In this document: piece by piece, positions 1 through 12,774 of the stretch
Position numbering within the stretch: position 1 is the stretch's first letter
Layout: the number at the start of each line of letters is the position of its first letter
Assembly (NCBI GenBank): GCA_037976565.1
Contig: CP137668.1
Span: 35,044,088 to 35,108,087 of the forward strand
Reading direction: 5' to 3'
DNA from: Mesocentrotus franciscanus
Taxonomy: Eukaryota > Echinodermata > Echinoidea > Camarodonta > Strongylocentrotidae
DNA: 64,000 nucleotides
Translations under genes and position numbers: made by a program
The notes under the pieces: generated by a model
Database searches by the model: none
Seen by the model: the letters and a program-made list of their open reading frames with translations, nothing else
What the model was told of the DNA's origin: nothing

Positions 1-140
1 CGTAATATGAATAGCGACCCTCATTCCGCATTATGAATAGCGACCCTCTTCCCGTATTATGAATAGCGACTCCTTTTCCGTTTTATAAATAGCGGTCCTT
101 CGGGTATGGGAAGTTTCGCGTTATGAATAGCGGTCCTTAC

Positions 141-2367
141 AAATGGCGAGGTTACCCCATGCATTCTACCCCCATTGCCGAGTGGTCAGTAGGAAAGAAA
201 TGTGATCATATGACATATTCTATCAGGTAATGTTAGATGAATTCTTTTAACTAAATTGCATGTAACTGTACCTAGATGTAAAAACACCAATGATTATAGA
301 CGTTTACAATGTACCATAAAATAAGTTTTTTTTAATGTTGTCTATTTCTTGAAATTTGGGAATCCTGCAATTTTTGTGATAACTGACAATTCACATATTT
401 AAATAATTGTGTTAATGGTTGGTTCAAATGTATAGTGCTTTATAGTGCAATGGTTGAATATATCAAATTCAGCCTCTTCAATAGAACTAGAGCATGCATA
501 GAGTTCGACAGATGTGTTCATACATATTGATTTAGAATATGTTTTACGCTGTGAGAAAAATGTATATACTGTATTCAGTGTCTGTGATTTCAACCTTGAA
601 AACCTTTGCTATTGACACAATACGCAACGCTATTTTCCCAGCTATATATCTACAGGCAACCCCAAAATTCAAAATCGGCAAAACTGCTTGCTTAATCACT
701 CACATAGGCTTCTGCTATTTGCAAGCCCCAAACTTGACTATCAAATTTATTTGATAGTGGCAAGAAAGACTGTTTTATGGTTGTTAACTTCATCAATCCA
801 GAAGTTATAATTACTATTACTAATATGGTATCATTATTATCATCATCGTTATCATTACTATCAGTATTGCTTTATCTATTATTAATTTCTCAACTTAGTT
901 GCAAAAAAAATAGAATTCACGTGACCAAGAACTGCAGATTTGTCAGGGAGTGATCTTTTACGCCTTAAGTGATAATATTAATCCATTATACTGTAATAAA
1001 AAAGATTATAAATAGAGGATCAACAAAACCTAAACACTAGTAAGCAGTTTGGGGAGATAATTTTTCAAATAAAATCTCAGAGTAACATTATTTGGAATTA
1101 CCAAGTCCCATTGGTTAAGAATTTAGGGCAAAAATACTATGTACATTGGTATTTGTTCAGAAATGTATGTTTTCAATAAATGTTTTCGACAAATATTCGT
1201 GGCCATGTGTCGTCCCCATGGCTACTTCACATCCGTGGGGTGTTCCCCATCCAATATTTCCTTTTTTTGTTATCATTTTGTTTGCTTATTTATTTTTATG
1301 AATAGCGACCCTCAAGCAGTATTATGAATATAGCTACCCTCATTCCCTATTATGAATTGCGACCCTCATTACGTATTATGAATAGCGACCCTCTTTTCGT
1401 GTTATGAATAGCGACCCTCATTTCGTATTATGAACAGCGGTCCTTATGAGTAGTGACCCCAATGTAAATTATGAATAGCGACCCCGATTTCGTATTATTA
1501 ATAGCGATCCTTATGAGTAATGACCCTAAATGTGAATTATGAATATAGCGACCCTCATTCCTTATCGTGAATACCGACCCTCATTCCGTATTACGAATAG
1601 CGACCCTCTTTTCGTGTTATGAATAGCGACCCTCTTCCCGTAATATGAAAAGCGACCACCATTCCGCATGATGAATAGCGACCCTCTTCTCGTGTGATGA
1701 ATAGCGACCCTCATTTCGTATTATGAACAGCGGTCCTTATGAGTAGTGACCCCCAATGTAAATTATGAATAGCGACCCCGATTTCGTATTATTAATAGCG
1801 GTCCTTATGAGTAATGACCCTAAATGTGAATTATGAATATAGCGACCCTCATTCCTTATCGTGAATACCGACCCTCATTCCGTATTACGAATAGCGACCC
1901 TCTTTTCGTGTTATGAATAGCGACCCTCTTCCCGTAATATGAAAAGCGACCACCATTCCGCATGATGAATAGCGACCCTCTTCTCGTGTGATGAATAGCG
2001 ACCCTCATTTCGTATTATGAACAGCGGTCCTTATGAGTAGTGACCCCCAATGTAAATTATGAATAGCGACCCCGATTTCGTATATTATTAATAGCAGTCC
2101 TTATGAGTAATGACCCTAAATGTGAATTATGAAGATAGCGACCCTCATTCCTTATCGCGAATACCGACCCTCATTCCGTATTATGAATAGCGACCCTCTT
2201 TTCGTGTTATGAATAGCGACCCTCTTCTCGTAATATGAATAGCGACCCTCATTCCGCATTATGAATAGCGACCCTCTCCCGTTTTATGAATAGCGACTCC
2301 TTTTCCGTTTTATAAATAGCGGTCCTTCGGGTATGGGAAGTTTCGCGTTATGAATAGCGGTCCTTAC
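141..2367. repeat. Array unit 1 (type A spacer, long minisatellite)
   Basis: Spacer 141-1297 and minisatellite 1298-2367. The spacer carries the type A variant: a 19-bp palindromic insertion near 738-756 and one fewer A in the CCCCAAAA run. The minisatellite is about 293 bp longer than in units 2 and 3 because an internal block at about 1680-1980 is present twice. Confidence 0.9.
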
Positions 2368-4284
2368 AAATGGCGAGGTTACCCCATGCATTCTACCCCC
2401 ATTGCCGAGTGGTCAGTAGGAAAGAAATGTGATCATATGACATATTCTATCAGGTAATGTTAGATGAATTCTTTTAACTAAATTGCATGTAACTGTACCT
2501 AGATGTAAAAACACCAATGATTATAGACGTTTACAATGTACCATAAAATAAGTTTTTTTTAATGTTGTCTATTTCTTGAAATTTGGGAATCCTGCAATTT
2601 TTGTGATAACTGACAATTCACATATTTAAATAATTGTGTTAATGGTTGGTTCAAATGTATAGTGCTTTATAGTGCAATGGTTGAATATATCAAATTCAGC
2701 CTCTTCAATAGAACTAGAGCATGCATAGAGTTCGACAGATGTGTTCATACATATTGATTTAGAATATGTTTTACGCTGTGAGAAAAATGTATATACTGTA
2801 TTCAGTGTCTGTGATTTCAACCTTGAAAACCTTTGCTATTGACACAATACGCAACGCTATTTTCCCAGCTATATATCTACAGGCAACCCCAAAAATTCAA
2901 AATCGGCAAAACTGCTTGCTTAATCACTCACATAGGCTTCTGCTATTTGCAAGCCCCAAACTTGACTGGCAAGAAAGACTGTTTTATGGTTGTTAACTTC
3001 ATCAATCCAGAAGTTATAATTACTATTACTAATATGGTATCATTATTATCATCATCGTTATCATTACTATCAGTATTGCTTTATCTATTATTAATTTCTC
3101 AACTTAGTTGCAAAAAAAATAGAATTCACGTGACCAAGAACTGCAGATTTGTCAGGGAGTGATCTTTTACGCCTTAAGTGATAATATTAATCCATTATAC
3201 TGTAATAAAAAAGATTATAAATAGAGGATCAAGAAAACCTAAACACTAGTAAGCAGTTTGGGGAGATAATTTTTTCAAATAAAATCTCAGAGTAACATTA
3301 TTTGGAATTACCAAGTCCCATTGGTTAAGAATTTAGGGCAAAAATACTATGTACATTGGTATTTGTTCAGAAATGTATGTTTTCAATAAATGTTTTCGAC
3401 AAATATTCGTGGCCATGTGTCGTCCCCATGGCTACTTCACATCCGTGGGGTGTTCCCCATCCAATATTTCCTTTTTTTGTTATCATTTTGTTTGCTTATT
3501 TATTTTTATGAATAGCGACCCTCAAGCAGTATTATGAATATAGCTACCCTCATTCCCTATTATGAATTGCGACCCTCATTACGTATTATGAATAGCGACC
3601 CTCTTTTCGTGTTATGAATAGCGACCCTCATTTCGTATTATGAACAGCGGTCCTTATGAGTAGTGACCCCCAATGTAAATTATGAATAGCGACCCCGATT
3701 TCGTATTATTAATAGCGATCCTTATGAGTAATGACCCTAAATGTGAATTATGAATATAGCGACCCTCATTCCTTATCGTGAATACCGACCCTCATTCCGT
3801 ATTACGAATAGCGACCCTCTTTTCGTGTTATGAATAGCGACCCTCTTCCCGTAATATGAAAAGCGACCACCATTCCGCATGATGAATAGCGACCCTCTTC
3901 TCGTGTGATGAATAGCGACCCTCATTTCGTATTATGAACAGCGGTCCTTATGAGTAGTGACCCCCAATGTAAATTATGAATAGCGACCCCGATTTCGTAT
4001 TATTAATAGCGGTCCTTATGAGTAATGACCCTAAATGTGAATTATGAAGATAGCGACCCTCATTCCTTATCGTGAATACCGACCCTCATTCCGTATTATG
4101 AATAGCGACCCTCTTTTCGTGTTATGAATAGCGACCCTCTTCTCGTAATATGAATAGCGACCCTCATTCCGCATTATGAATAGCGACCCTCTTCCCGTAT
4201 TATGAATAGCGACTCCTTTTCCGTTTTATAAATAGCGGTCCTTCGGGTATGGGAAGTTTCGCGTTATGAATAGCGGTCCTTAAA
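2368..4284. repeat. Array unit 2 (type B)
   Basis: Spacer 2368-3507 and minisatellite 3508-4284. It lacks the 19-bp palindrome and has the longer A run (type B). The minisatellite block is 777 bp. Confidence 0.9.
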
Positions 4285-6201
4285 AATGGCGAGGTTACCC
4301 CATGCATTCTACCCCCATTGCCGAGTGGTCAGTAGGAAAGAAATGTGATCATATGACATATTCTATCAGGTAATGTTAGATGAATTCTTTTAACTAAATT
4401 GCATGTAACTGTACCTAGATGTAAAAACACCAATGATTATAGACGTTTACAATGTACCATAAAATAAGTTTTTTTTAATGTTGTCTATTTCTTGAAATTT
4501 GGGAATCCTGCAATTTTTTGTGATAACTGACAATTCACATATTTAAATAATTGTGTTAATGGTTGGTTCAAATGTATAGTGCTTTATAGTGCAATGGTTG
4601 AATATATCAAATTCAGCCTCTTCAATAGAACTAGAGCATGCATAGAGTTCGACAGATGTGTTCATACATATTGATTTAGAATATGTTTTACGCTGTGAGA
4701 AAAATGTATATACTGTATTCAGTGTCTGTGATTTCAACCTTGAAAACCTTTGCTATTGACACAATACGCAACGCTATTTTCCCAGCTATATATCTACAGG
4801 CAACCCCAAAAATTCAAAATCGGCAAAACTGCTTGCTTAATCACTCACATAGGCTTCTGCTATTTGCAAGCCCCAAACTTGACTGGCAAGAAAGACTGTT
4901 TTATGGTTGTTAACTTCATCAATCCAGAAGTTATAATTACTATTACTAATATGGTATCATTATTATCATCATCGTTATCATTACTATCAGTATTGCTTTA
5001 TCTATTATTAATTTCTCAACTTAGTTGCAAAAAAAATAGAATTCACGTGACCAAGAACTGCAGATTTGTCAGGGAGTGATCTTTTACGCCTTAAGTGATA
5101 ATATTAATCCATTATACTGTAATAAAAAAGATTATAAATAGAGGATCAAGAAAACCTAAACACTAGTAAGCAGTTTGGGGAGATAATTTTTTCAAGTAAA
5201 ATCTCAGAGTAACATTATTTGGAATTACCAAGTCCCATTGGTTAAGAATTTAGGGCAAAAATACTATGTACATTGGTATTTGTTCAGAAATGTATGTTTT
5301 CAATAAATGTTTTCGACAAATATTCGTGGCCATGTGTCGTCCCCATGGCTACTTCACATCCGTGGGGTGTTCCCCATCCAATATTTCCTTTTTTTGTTAT
5401 CATTTTGTTTGCTTATTTATTTTTATGAATAGCGACCCTCAAGCAGTATTATGAATATAGCTACCCTCATTCCCTATTATGAATTGCGACCCTCATTCGG
5501 TATTATGAATAGCGACCCTCTTTTCGTGTTATGAATAGCGACCCTCATTTCGTATTATGAACAGCGGTCCTTATGAGTAGTGACCCCCAATGTAAATTAT
5601 GAATAGCGACCCCGATTTCGTATTATTAATAGCGATCCTTATGAGTAATGACCCTAAATGTGAATTATGAATATAGCGACCCTCATTCCTTATCGTGAAT
5701 ACCGACCCTCATTCCGTATTATGAATAGCGACCCTCTTTTCGTGTTATGAATAGCGACCCTCTTCCCGTAATATGAAAAGCGACCACCATTCCGCATGAT
5801 GAATAGCGACCCTCTTCTCGTGTGATGAATAGCGACCCTCATTTCGTATTATGAACAGCGGTCCTTATGAGTAGTGACCCCCAATGTAAATTATGAATAG
5901 CGACCCCGATTTCGTATTATTAATAGCGGTCCTTATGAGTAATGACCCTAAATGTGAATTATGAAGATAGCGACCCTCATTCCTTATCGTGAATACCGAC
6001 CCTCATTCCGTATTACGAATAGCAACCCTCTTTTCGTGTTATGAATAGCGACCCTCTTCTCGTAATATGAATAGCGACCCTCATTCCGCATTATGAATAG
6101 CGACCCTCTTCCCGTATTATGAATAGCGACTCCTTTTCCGTTTTATAAATAGCGGTCCTTCGGGTATGGGAAGTTTCGCGTTATGAATAGCGGTCCTTAT
6201 A
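4285..6201. repeat. Array unit 3 (type B)
   Basis: Spacer 4285-5424 and minisatellite 5425-6201. Type B spacer. Same total length as unit 2. Confidence 0.9.
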
Positions 6202-8054
6202 AATGGCGAGGTTACCCCATTCATTCTACCCCCATTGCCGAGTGGTCAGTAGGAAAGAAATGTGATCATATGACATATTCTATCAGGTAATGTTAGATGA
6301 ATTCTTTTAACTAAATTGCATGTAACTGTACCTAGATGTAAAAACACCAATGATTATAGACGTTTACAATGTACCATAAAATAAGTTTTTTTTAATGTTG
6401 TCTATTTCTTGAAATTTGGGAATCCTGCAATTTTTTGTGATAACTGACAATTCACATATTTAAATAATTGTGTTAATGGTTGGTTCAAATGTATAGTGCT
6501 TTATAGTGCAATGGTTGAATATATCAAATTCAGCCTCTTCAATAGAACTAGAGCATGCATAGAGTTCGACAGATGTGTTCATACATATTGATTTAGAATA
6601 TGTTTTACGCTGTGAGAAAAATGTATATACTGTATTCAGTGTCTGTGATTTCAACCTTGAAAACCTTTGCTATTGACACAATACGCAACGCTATTTTCCC
6701 AGCTATATATCTACAGGCAACCCCAAAATTCAAAATCGGCAAAACTGCTTGCTTAATCACTCACATAGGCTTCTGCTATTTGCAAGCCCCAAACTTGACT
6801 ATCAAATTTATTTGATAGTGGCAAGAAAGACTGTTTTATGGTTGTTAACTTCATCAATCCAGAAGTTATAATTACTATTACTAATATGGTATCATTATTA
6901 TCATCATCGTTATCATTACTATCAGTATTGCTTTATCTATTATTAATTTCTCAACTTAGTTGCAAAAAAAATAGAATTCACGTGACCAAGAACTGCAGAT
7001 TTGTCAGGGAGTGATCTTTTACGCCTTAAGTGATAATATTAATCCATTATACTGTAATAAAAAAGATTATAAATAGAGGATCAACAAAACCTAAACACTA
7101 GTAAGCAGTTTGGGGAGATAATTTTTCAAGTAAAATCTCAGAGTAACATTATTTGGAATTACCAAGTCCCATTGGTTAAGAATTTAGGGCAAAAATACTA
7201 TGTACATTGGTATTTGTTCAGAAATGTATGTTTTCAATAAATGTTTTCGACAAATATTCGTGGCCATGTGTCGTCCCCATGGCTACTTCACATCCGTGGG
7301 GTGTTCCCATCCAATATTTCCTTTTTTTGTTATCATTTTGTTTGCTTATTTATTTTTATGAATAGCGACCCTCAAGCAGTATTATGAATATAGCTACCCT
7401 CATTCCCTATTATGAATTGCGACCCTCATTCGGTATTATGAATAGCGACCCTCTTTTCGTGTTATGAATAGCGACCCTCATTTCGTATTATGAACAGCGG
7501 TCCTTATGAGTAGTGACCCCAATGTAAATTATGAATAGCGACCCCGATTTCGTATTATTAATAGCGATCCTTATGAGTAATGACCCTAAATGTGAATTAT
7601 GAATATAGCGACCCTCATTCCTTATCGTGAATACCGACCCTCATTCCGTATTATGAATAGCGACCCTCTTTTCGTGTAATGAATAGCGACCCTCTTCCCG
7701 TAATATGAACAGCGGTCCTTATGAGTAGTGACCCCCAATGTAAATTATGAATAGCGACCCCGATTTCGTATTATTAATAGCGGTCCTTATGAGTAATGAC
7801 CCTAAATGTGAATTATGAAGATAGCGACCCTCATTCCTTATCGTGAATACCGACCCTCATTCCGTATTATGAATAGCAACCCTCTTTTCGTGTTATGAAT
7901 AGCGACCCTCTTCTCGTAATATGAATAGCGACCCTCATTCCGCATTATGAATAGCGACCCTCTTCCCGTATTATGAATAGCGACTCCTTTTCCGTTTTAT
8001 AAATAGCGGTCCTTCGGGTATGGGAAGTTTCGCGTTATGAATAGCGGTCCTTAT
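6202..8054. repeat. Array unit 4 (type A, short minisatellite)
   Basis: Spacer 6202-7357 and minisatellite 7358-8054. Type A spacer with the palindrome. The minisatellite is shorter than in unit 3 because a 78-bp block, exactly three 26-bp monomers, is missing near 7707. Confidence 0.9.
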
Positions 8055-9968
8055 AAATGGCGAGGTTACCCCATTCATTCTACCCCCATTGCCGAGTGGT
8101 CAGTAGGAAAGAAATGTGATCATATGACATATTCTATCAGGTAATGTTAGATGAATTCTTTTAACTAAATTGCATGTAACTGTACCTAGATGTAAAAACA
8201 CCAATGATTATAGACGTTTACAATGTACCATAAAATAAGTTTTTTTTAATGTTGTCTATTTCTTGAAATTTGGGAATCCTGCAATTTTTGTGATAACTGA
8301 CAATTCACATATTTAAATAATTGTGTTAATGGTTGGTTCAAATGTATAGTGCTTTATAGTGCAATGGTTGAATATATCAAATTCAGCCTCTTCAATAGAA
8401 CTAGAGCATGCATAGAGTTCGACAGATGTGTTCATACATATTGATTTAGAATATGTTTTACGCTGTGAGAAAAATGTATATACTGTATTCAGTGTCTGTG
8501 ATTTCAACCTTGAAAACCTTTGCTATTGACACAATACGCAACGCTATTTTCCCAGCTATATATCTACAGGCAACCCCAAAAATTCAAAATCGGCAAAACT
8601 GCTTGCTTAATCACTCACATAGGCTTCTGCTATTTGCAAGCCCCAAACTTGACTGGCAAGAAAGACTGTTTTATGGTTGTTAACTTCATCAATCCAGAAG
8701 TTATAATTACTATTACTAATATGGTATCATTATTATCATCATCGTTATCATTACTATCAGTATTGCTTTATCTATTATTAATTTCTCAACTTAGTTGCAA
8801 AAAAAATAGAATTCACGTGACCAAGAACTGCAGATTTGTCAGGGAGTGATCTTTTACGCCTTAAGTGATAATATTAATCCATTATACTGTAATAAAAAAG
8901 ATTATAAATAGAGGATCAAGAAAACCTAAACACTAGTAAGCAGTTTGGGAGATAATTTTTCAAGTAAAATCTCAGAGTAACATTATTTGGAATTACCAAG
9001 TCCCATTGGTTAAGAATTTAGGGCAAAAATACTATGTACATTGGTATTTGTTCAGAAATGTATGTTTTCAATAAATGTTTTCGACAAATATTCGTGGCCA
9101 TGTGTCGTCCCCATGGCTACTTCACATCCGTGGGGTGTTCCCCATCCAATATTTCCTTTTTTTGTTATCATTTTGTTTGCTTATTTATTTTTATGAATAG
9201 CGACCCTCAAGCAGTATTATGAATATAGCTACCCTCATTCCCTATTATGAATTGCGACCCTCATTCGGTATTATGAATAGCGACCCTCTTTTCGTGTTAT
9301 GAATAGCGACCCTCATTTCGTATTATGAACAGCGGTCCTTATGAGTAGTGACCCCCAATGTAAATTATGAATAGCGACCCCGATTTCGTATTATTAATAG
9401 CGATCCTTATGAGTAATGACCCTAAATGTGAATTATGAATATAGCGACCCTCATTCCTTATCGTGAATACCGACCCTCATTCCGTATTATGAATAGCGAC
9501 CCTCTTTTCGTGTAATGAATAGCGACCCTCTTCCCGTAATATGAAAAGCGACCACCATTCCGCATGATGAATAGCGACCCTCTTCTCGTGTGATGAATAG
9601 CGACCCTCATTTCGTATTATGAACAGCGGTCCTTATGAGTAGTGACCCCCAATGTAAATTATGAATAGCGACCCCGATTTCGTATTATTAATAGCGGTCC
9701 TTATGAGTAATGACCCTAAATGTGAATTATGAAGATAGCGACCCTCATTCCTTATCGTGAATACCGACCCTCATTCCGTATTACGAATAGCAACCCTCTT
9801 TTCGTGTTATGAATAGCGACCCTCTTCTCGTAATATGAATAGCGACCCTCATTCCGCATTATGAATAGCGACCCTCTTCCCGTATTATGAATAGCGACTC
9901 CTTTTCCGTTTTATAAATAGCGGTCCTTCGGGTATGGGAAGTTTCGCGTTATGAATAGCGGTCCTTAT
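8055..9968. repeat. Array unit 5 (type B)
   Basis: Spacer 8055-9192 and minisatellite 9193-9968. Type B spacer; the three-monomer block missing from units 4 and 6 is present. Confidence 0.9.
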
Positions 9969-11823
9969 AAATGGCGAGGTTACCCCATTCATTCTACCCC
10001 CATTGCCGAGTGGTCAGTAGGAAAGAAATGTGATCATATGACATATTCTATCAGGTAATGTTAGATGAATTCTTTTAACTAAATTGCATGTAACTGTACC
10101 TAGATGTAAAAACACCAATGATTATAGACGTTTACAATGTACCATAAAATAAGTTTTTTTTAATGTTGTCTATTTCTTGAAATTTGGGAATCCTGCAATT
10201 TTTTGTGATAACTGACAATTCACATATTTAAATAATTGTGTTAATGGTTGGTTCAAATGTATAGTGCTTTATAGTGCAATGGTTGAATATATCAAATTCA
10301 GCCTCTTCAATAGAACTAGAGCATGCATAGAGTTCGACAGATGTGTTCATACATATTGATTTAGAATATGTTTTACGCTGTGAGAAAAATGTATATACTG
10401 TATTCAGTGTCTGTGATTTCAACCTTGAAAACCTTTGCTATTGACACAATACGCAACGCTATTTTCCCAGCTATATATCTACAGGCAACCCCAAAATTCA
10501 AAATCGGCAAAACTGCTTGCTTAATCACTCACATAGGCTTCTGCTATTTGCAAGCCCCAAACTTGACTATCAAATTTATTTGATAGTGGCAAGAAAGACT
10601 GTTTTATGGTTGTTAACTTCATCAATCCAGAAGTTATAATTACTATTACTAATATGGTATCATTATTATCATCATCGTTATCATTACTATCAGTATTGCT
10701 TTATCTATTATTAATTTCTCAACTTAGTTGCAAAAAAAATAGAATTCACGTGACCAAGAACTGCAGATTTGTCAGGGAGTGATCTTTTACGCCTTAAGTG
10801 ATAATATTAATCCATTATACTGTAATAAAAAAGATTATAAATAGAGGATCAACAAAACCTAAACACTAGTAAGCAGTTTGGGGAGATAATTTTTCAAGTA
10901 AAATCTCAGAGTAACATTATTTGGAATTACCAAGTCCCATTGGTTAAGAATTTAGGGCAAAAATACTATGTACATTGGTATTTGTTCAGAAATGTATGTT
11001 TTCAATAAATGTTTTCGACAAATATTCGTGGCCATGTGTCGTCCCCATGGCTACTTCACATCCGTGGGGTGTTTCCCATCCAATATTTCCTTTTTTTGTT
11101 ATCATTTTGTTTGCTTATTTATTTTTATGAATAGCGACCCTCAAGCAGTATTATGAATATAGCTACCCTCATTCCCTATTATGAATTGCGACCCTCATTC
11201 GGTATTATGAATAGCGACCCTCTTTTCGTGTTATGAATAGCGACCCTCATTTCGTATTATGAACAGCGGTCCTTATGAGTAGTGACCCCAATGTAAATTA
11301 TGAATAGCGACCCCGATTTCGTATTATTAATAGCGATCCTTATGAGTAATGACCCTAAATGTGAATTATGAATATAGCGACCCTCATTCCTTATCGTGAA
11401 TACCGACCCTCATTCCGTATTATGAATAGCGACCCTCTTTTCGTGTAATGAATAGCGACCCTCTTCCCGTAATATGAACAGCGGTCCTTATGAGTAGTGA
11501 CCCCCAATGTAAATTATGAATAGCGACCCCGATTTCGTATTATTAATAGCGGTCCTTATGAGTAATGACCCTACATGTGAATTATGAAGATAGCGACCCT
11601 CATTCCTTATCGTGAATACCGACCCTCATTCCGTATTATGAATAGCAACCCTCTTTTCGTGTTATGAATAGCGACCCTCTTCTCGTAATATGAATAGCGA
11701 CCCTCATTCCGCATTATGAATAGCGACCTTCTTCCCGTATTATGAATAGCGACTCCTTTTCCGTTTTATAAATAGCGGTCCTTCGGGTATGGGAAGTTTC
11801 GCGTTATGAATAGCGGTCCTTAT
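9969..11823. repeat. Array unit 6 (type A, short minisatellite)
   Basis: Spacer 9969-11126 and minisatellite 11127-11823. Type A spacer with the same three-monomer deletion as unit 4. It has private changes, including GTTTCCC for GTTCCCC near 11070. Confidence 0.9.
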
Positions 11824-12774
11824 AAATGGCGAGGTTACCCCATTCATTCTACCCCCATTGCCGAGTGGTCAGTAGGAAAGAAATGTGATCATATGACATA
11901 TTCTATCAGGTAATGTTAGATGAATTCTTTTAACTAAATTGCATGTAACTGTACCTAGATGTAAAAACACCAATGATTATAGACGTTTACAATGTACCAT
12001 AAAATAAGTTTTTTTTAATGTTGTCTATTTCTTGAAATTTGGGAATCCTGCAATTTTTGTGATAACTGACAATTCACATATTTAAATAATTGTGTTAATG
12101 GTTGGTTCAAATGTATAGTGCTTTATAGTGCAATGGTTGAATATATCAAATTCAGCCTCTTCAATAGAACTAGAGCATGCATAGAGTTCGACAGATGTGT
12201 TCATACATATTGATTTAGAATATGTTTTACGCTGTGAGAAAAATGTATATACTGTATTCAGTGTCTGTGATTTCAACCTTGAAAACCTTTGCTATTGACA
12301 CAATACGCAACGCTATTTTCCCAGCTATATATCTACAGGCAACCCCAAAATTCAAAATCGGCAAAACTGCTTGCTTAATCACTCACATAGGCTTCTGCTA
12401 TTTGCAAGCCCCAAACTTGACTATCAAATTTATTTGATAGTGGCAAGAAAGACTGTTTTATGGTTGTTAACTTCATCAATCCAGAAGTTATAATTACTAT
12501 TACTAATATGGTATCATTATTATCATCATCGTTATCATTACTATCAGTATTGCTTTAACTATTATTAATTTCTCAACTTAGTTGCAAAAAATAGAATTCA
12601 CGTGACCAAGAACTGCAGATTTGTCAGGGAGTGATCTTTTACGCCTTAAGTGATAATATTAATCCATTATACTGTAATAAAAAAGATTATAAATAGAGGA
12701 TCAAGAAAACCTAAACACTAGTAAGCAGTTTGGGGAGATATTTTTTCAAATAAAATCTCAGAGTAACATTATTT
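11824..12774. repeat. Array unit 7, truncated (type A)
   Basis: Only the first ~950 bp of the spacer remain. It is type A and has extra private changes (TTTAACTATT for TTTATCTATT, a shorter A run near 12588), as expected of an edge copy that escapes homogenisation. Confidence 0.9.

Larger units (their letters stand above)
1..12774. repeat. Tandem array of ~1.9-kb composite units (7 copies, truncated at both ends)
   Basis: The same ~1.14-kb spacer recurs seven times; a fixed internal point lies at 399, 2626, 4543, 6460, 8313, 10228 and 12082, giving periods of 2227, 1917, 1917, 1853, 1915 and 1854 bp. Each spacer is followed by a block of a 26-bp minisatellite whose core reads ATGAATAGCGACCCTC. 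Copies are almost identical by eye, so amplification or homogenisation is recent. The right edge is sharp: after GAGTAACATTATTT near 12773 the seventh copy passes into unrelated DNA. The left edge is outside the window. Short open frames inside the units repeat with them and show no coding features. Confidence 0.95.

Noticed and set aside
1298..2367. CRISPR array
   Set aside because: The 26-bp repeats are contiguous without unique spacers, and the genome is eukaryotic.
399..12437. Repeated open frames of 62-109 codons in the tandem array
   Set aside because: They recur only because the unit recurs, overlap on both strands, shift frame with one-base A-run changes between units, and have no domain or splice context.
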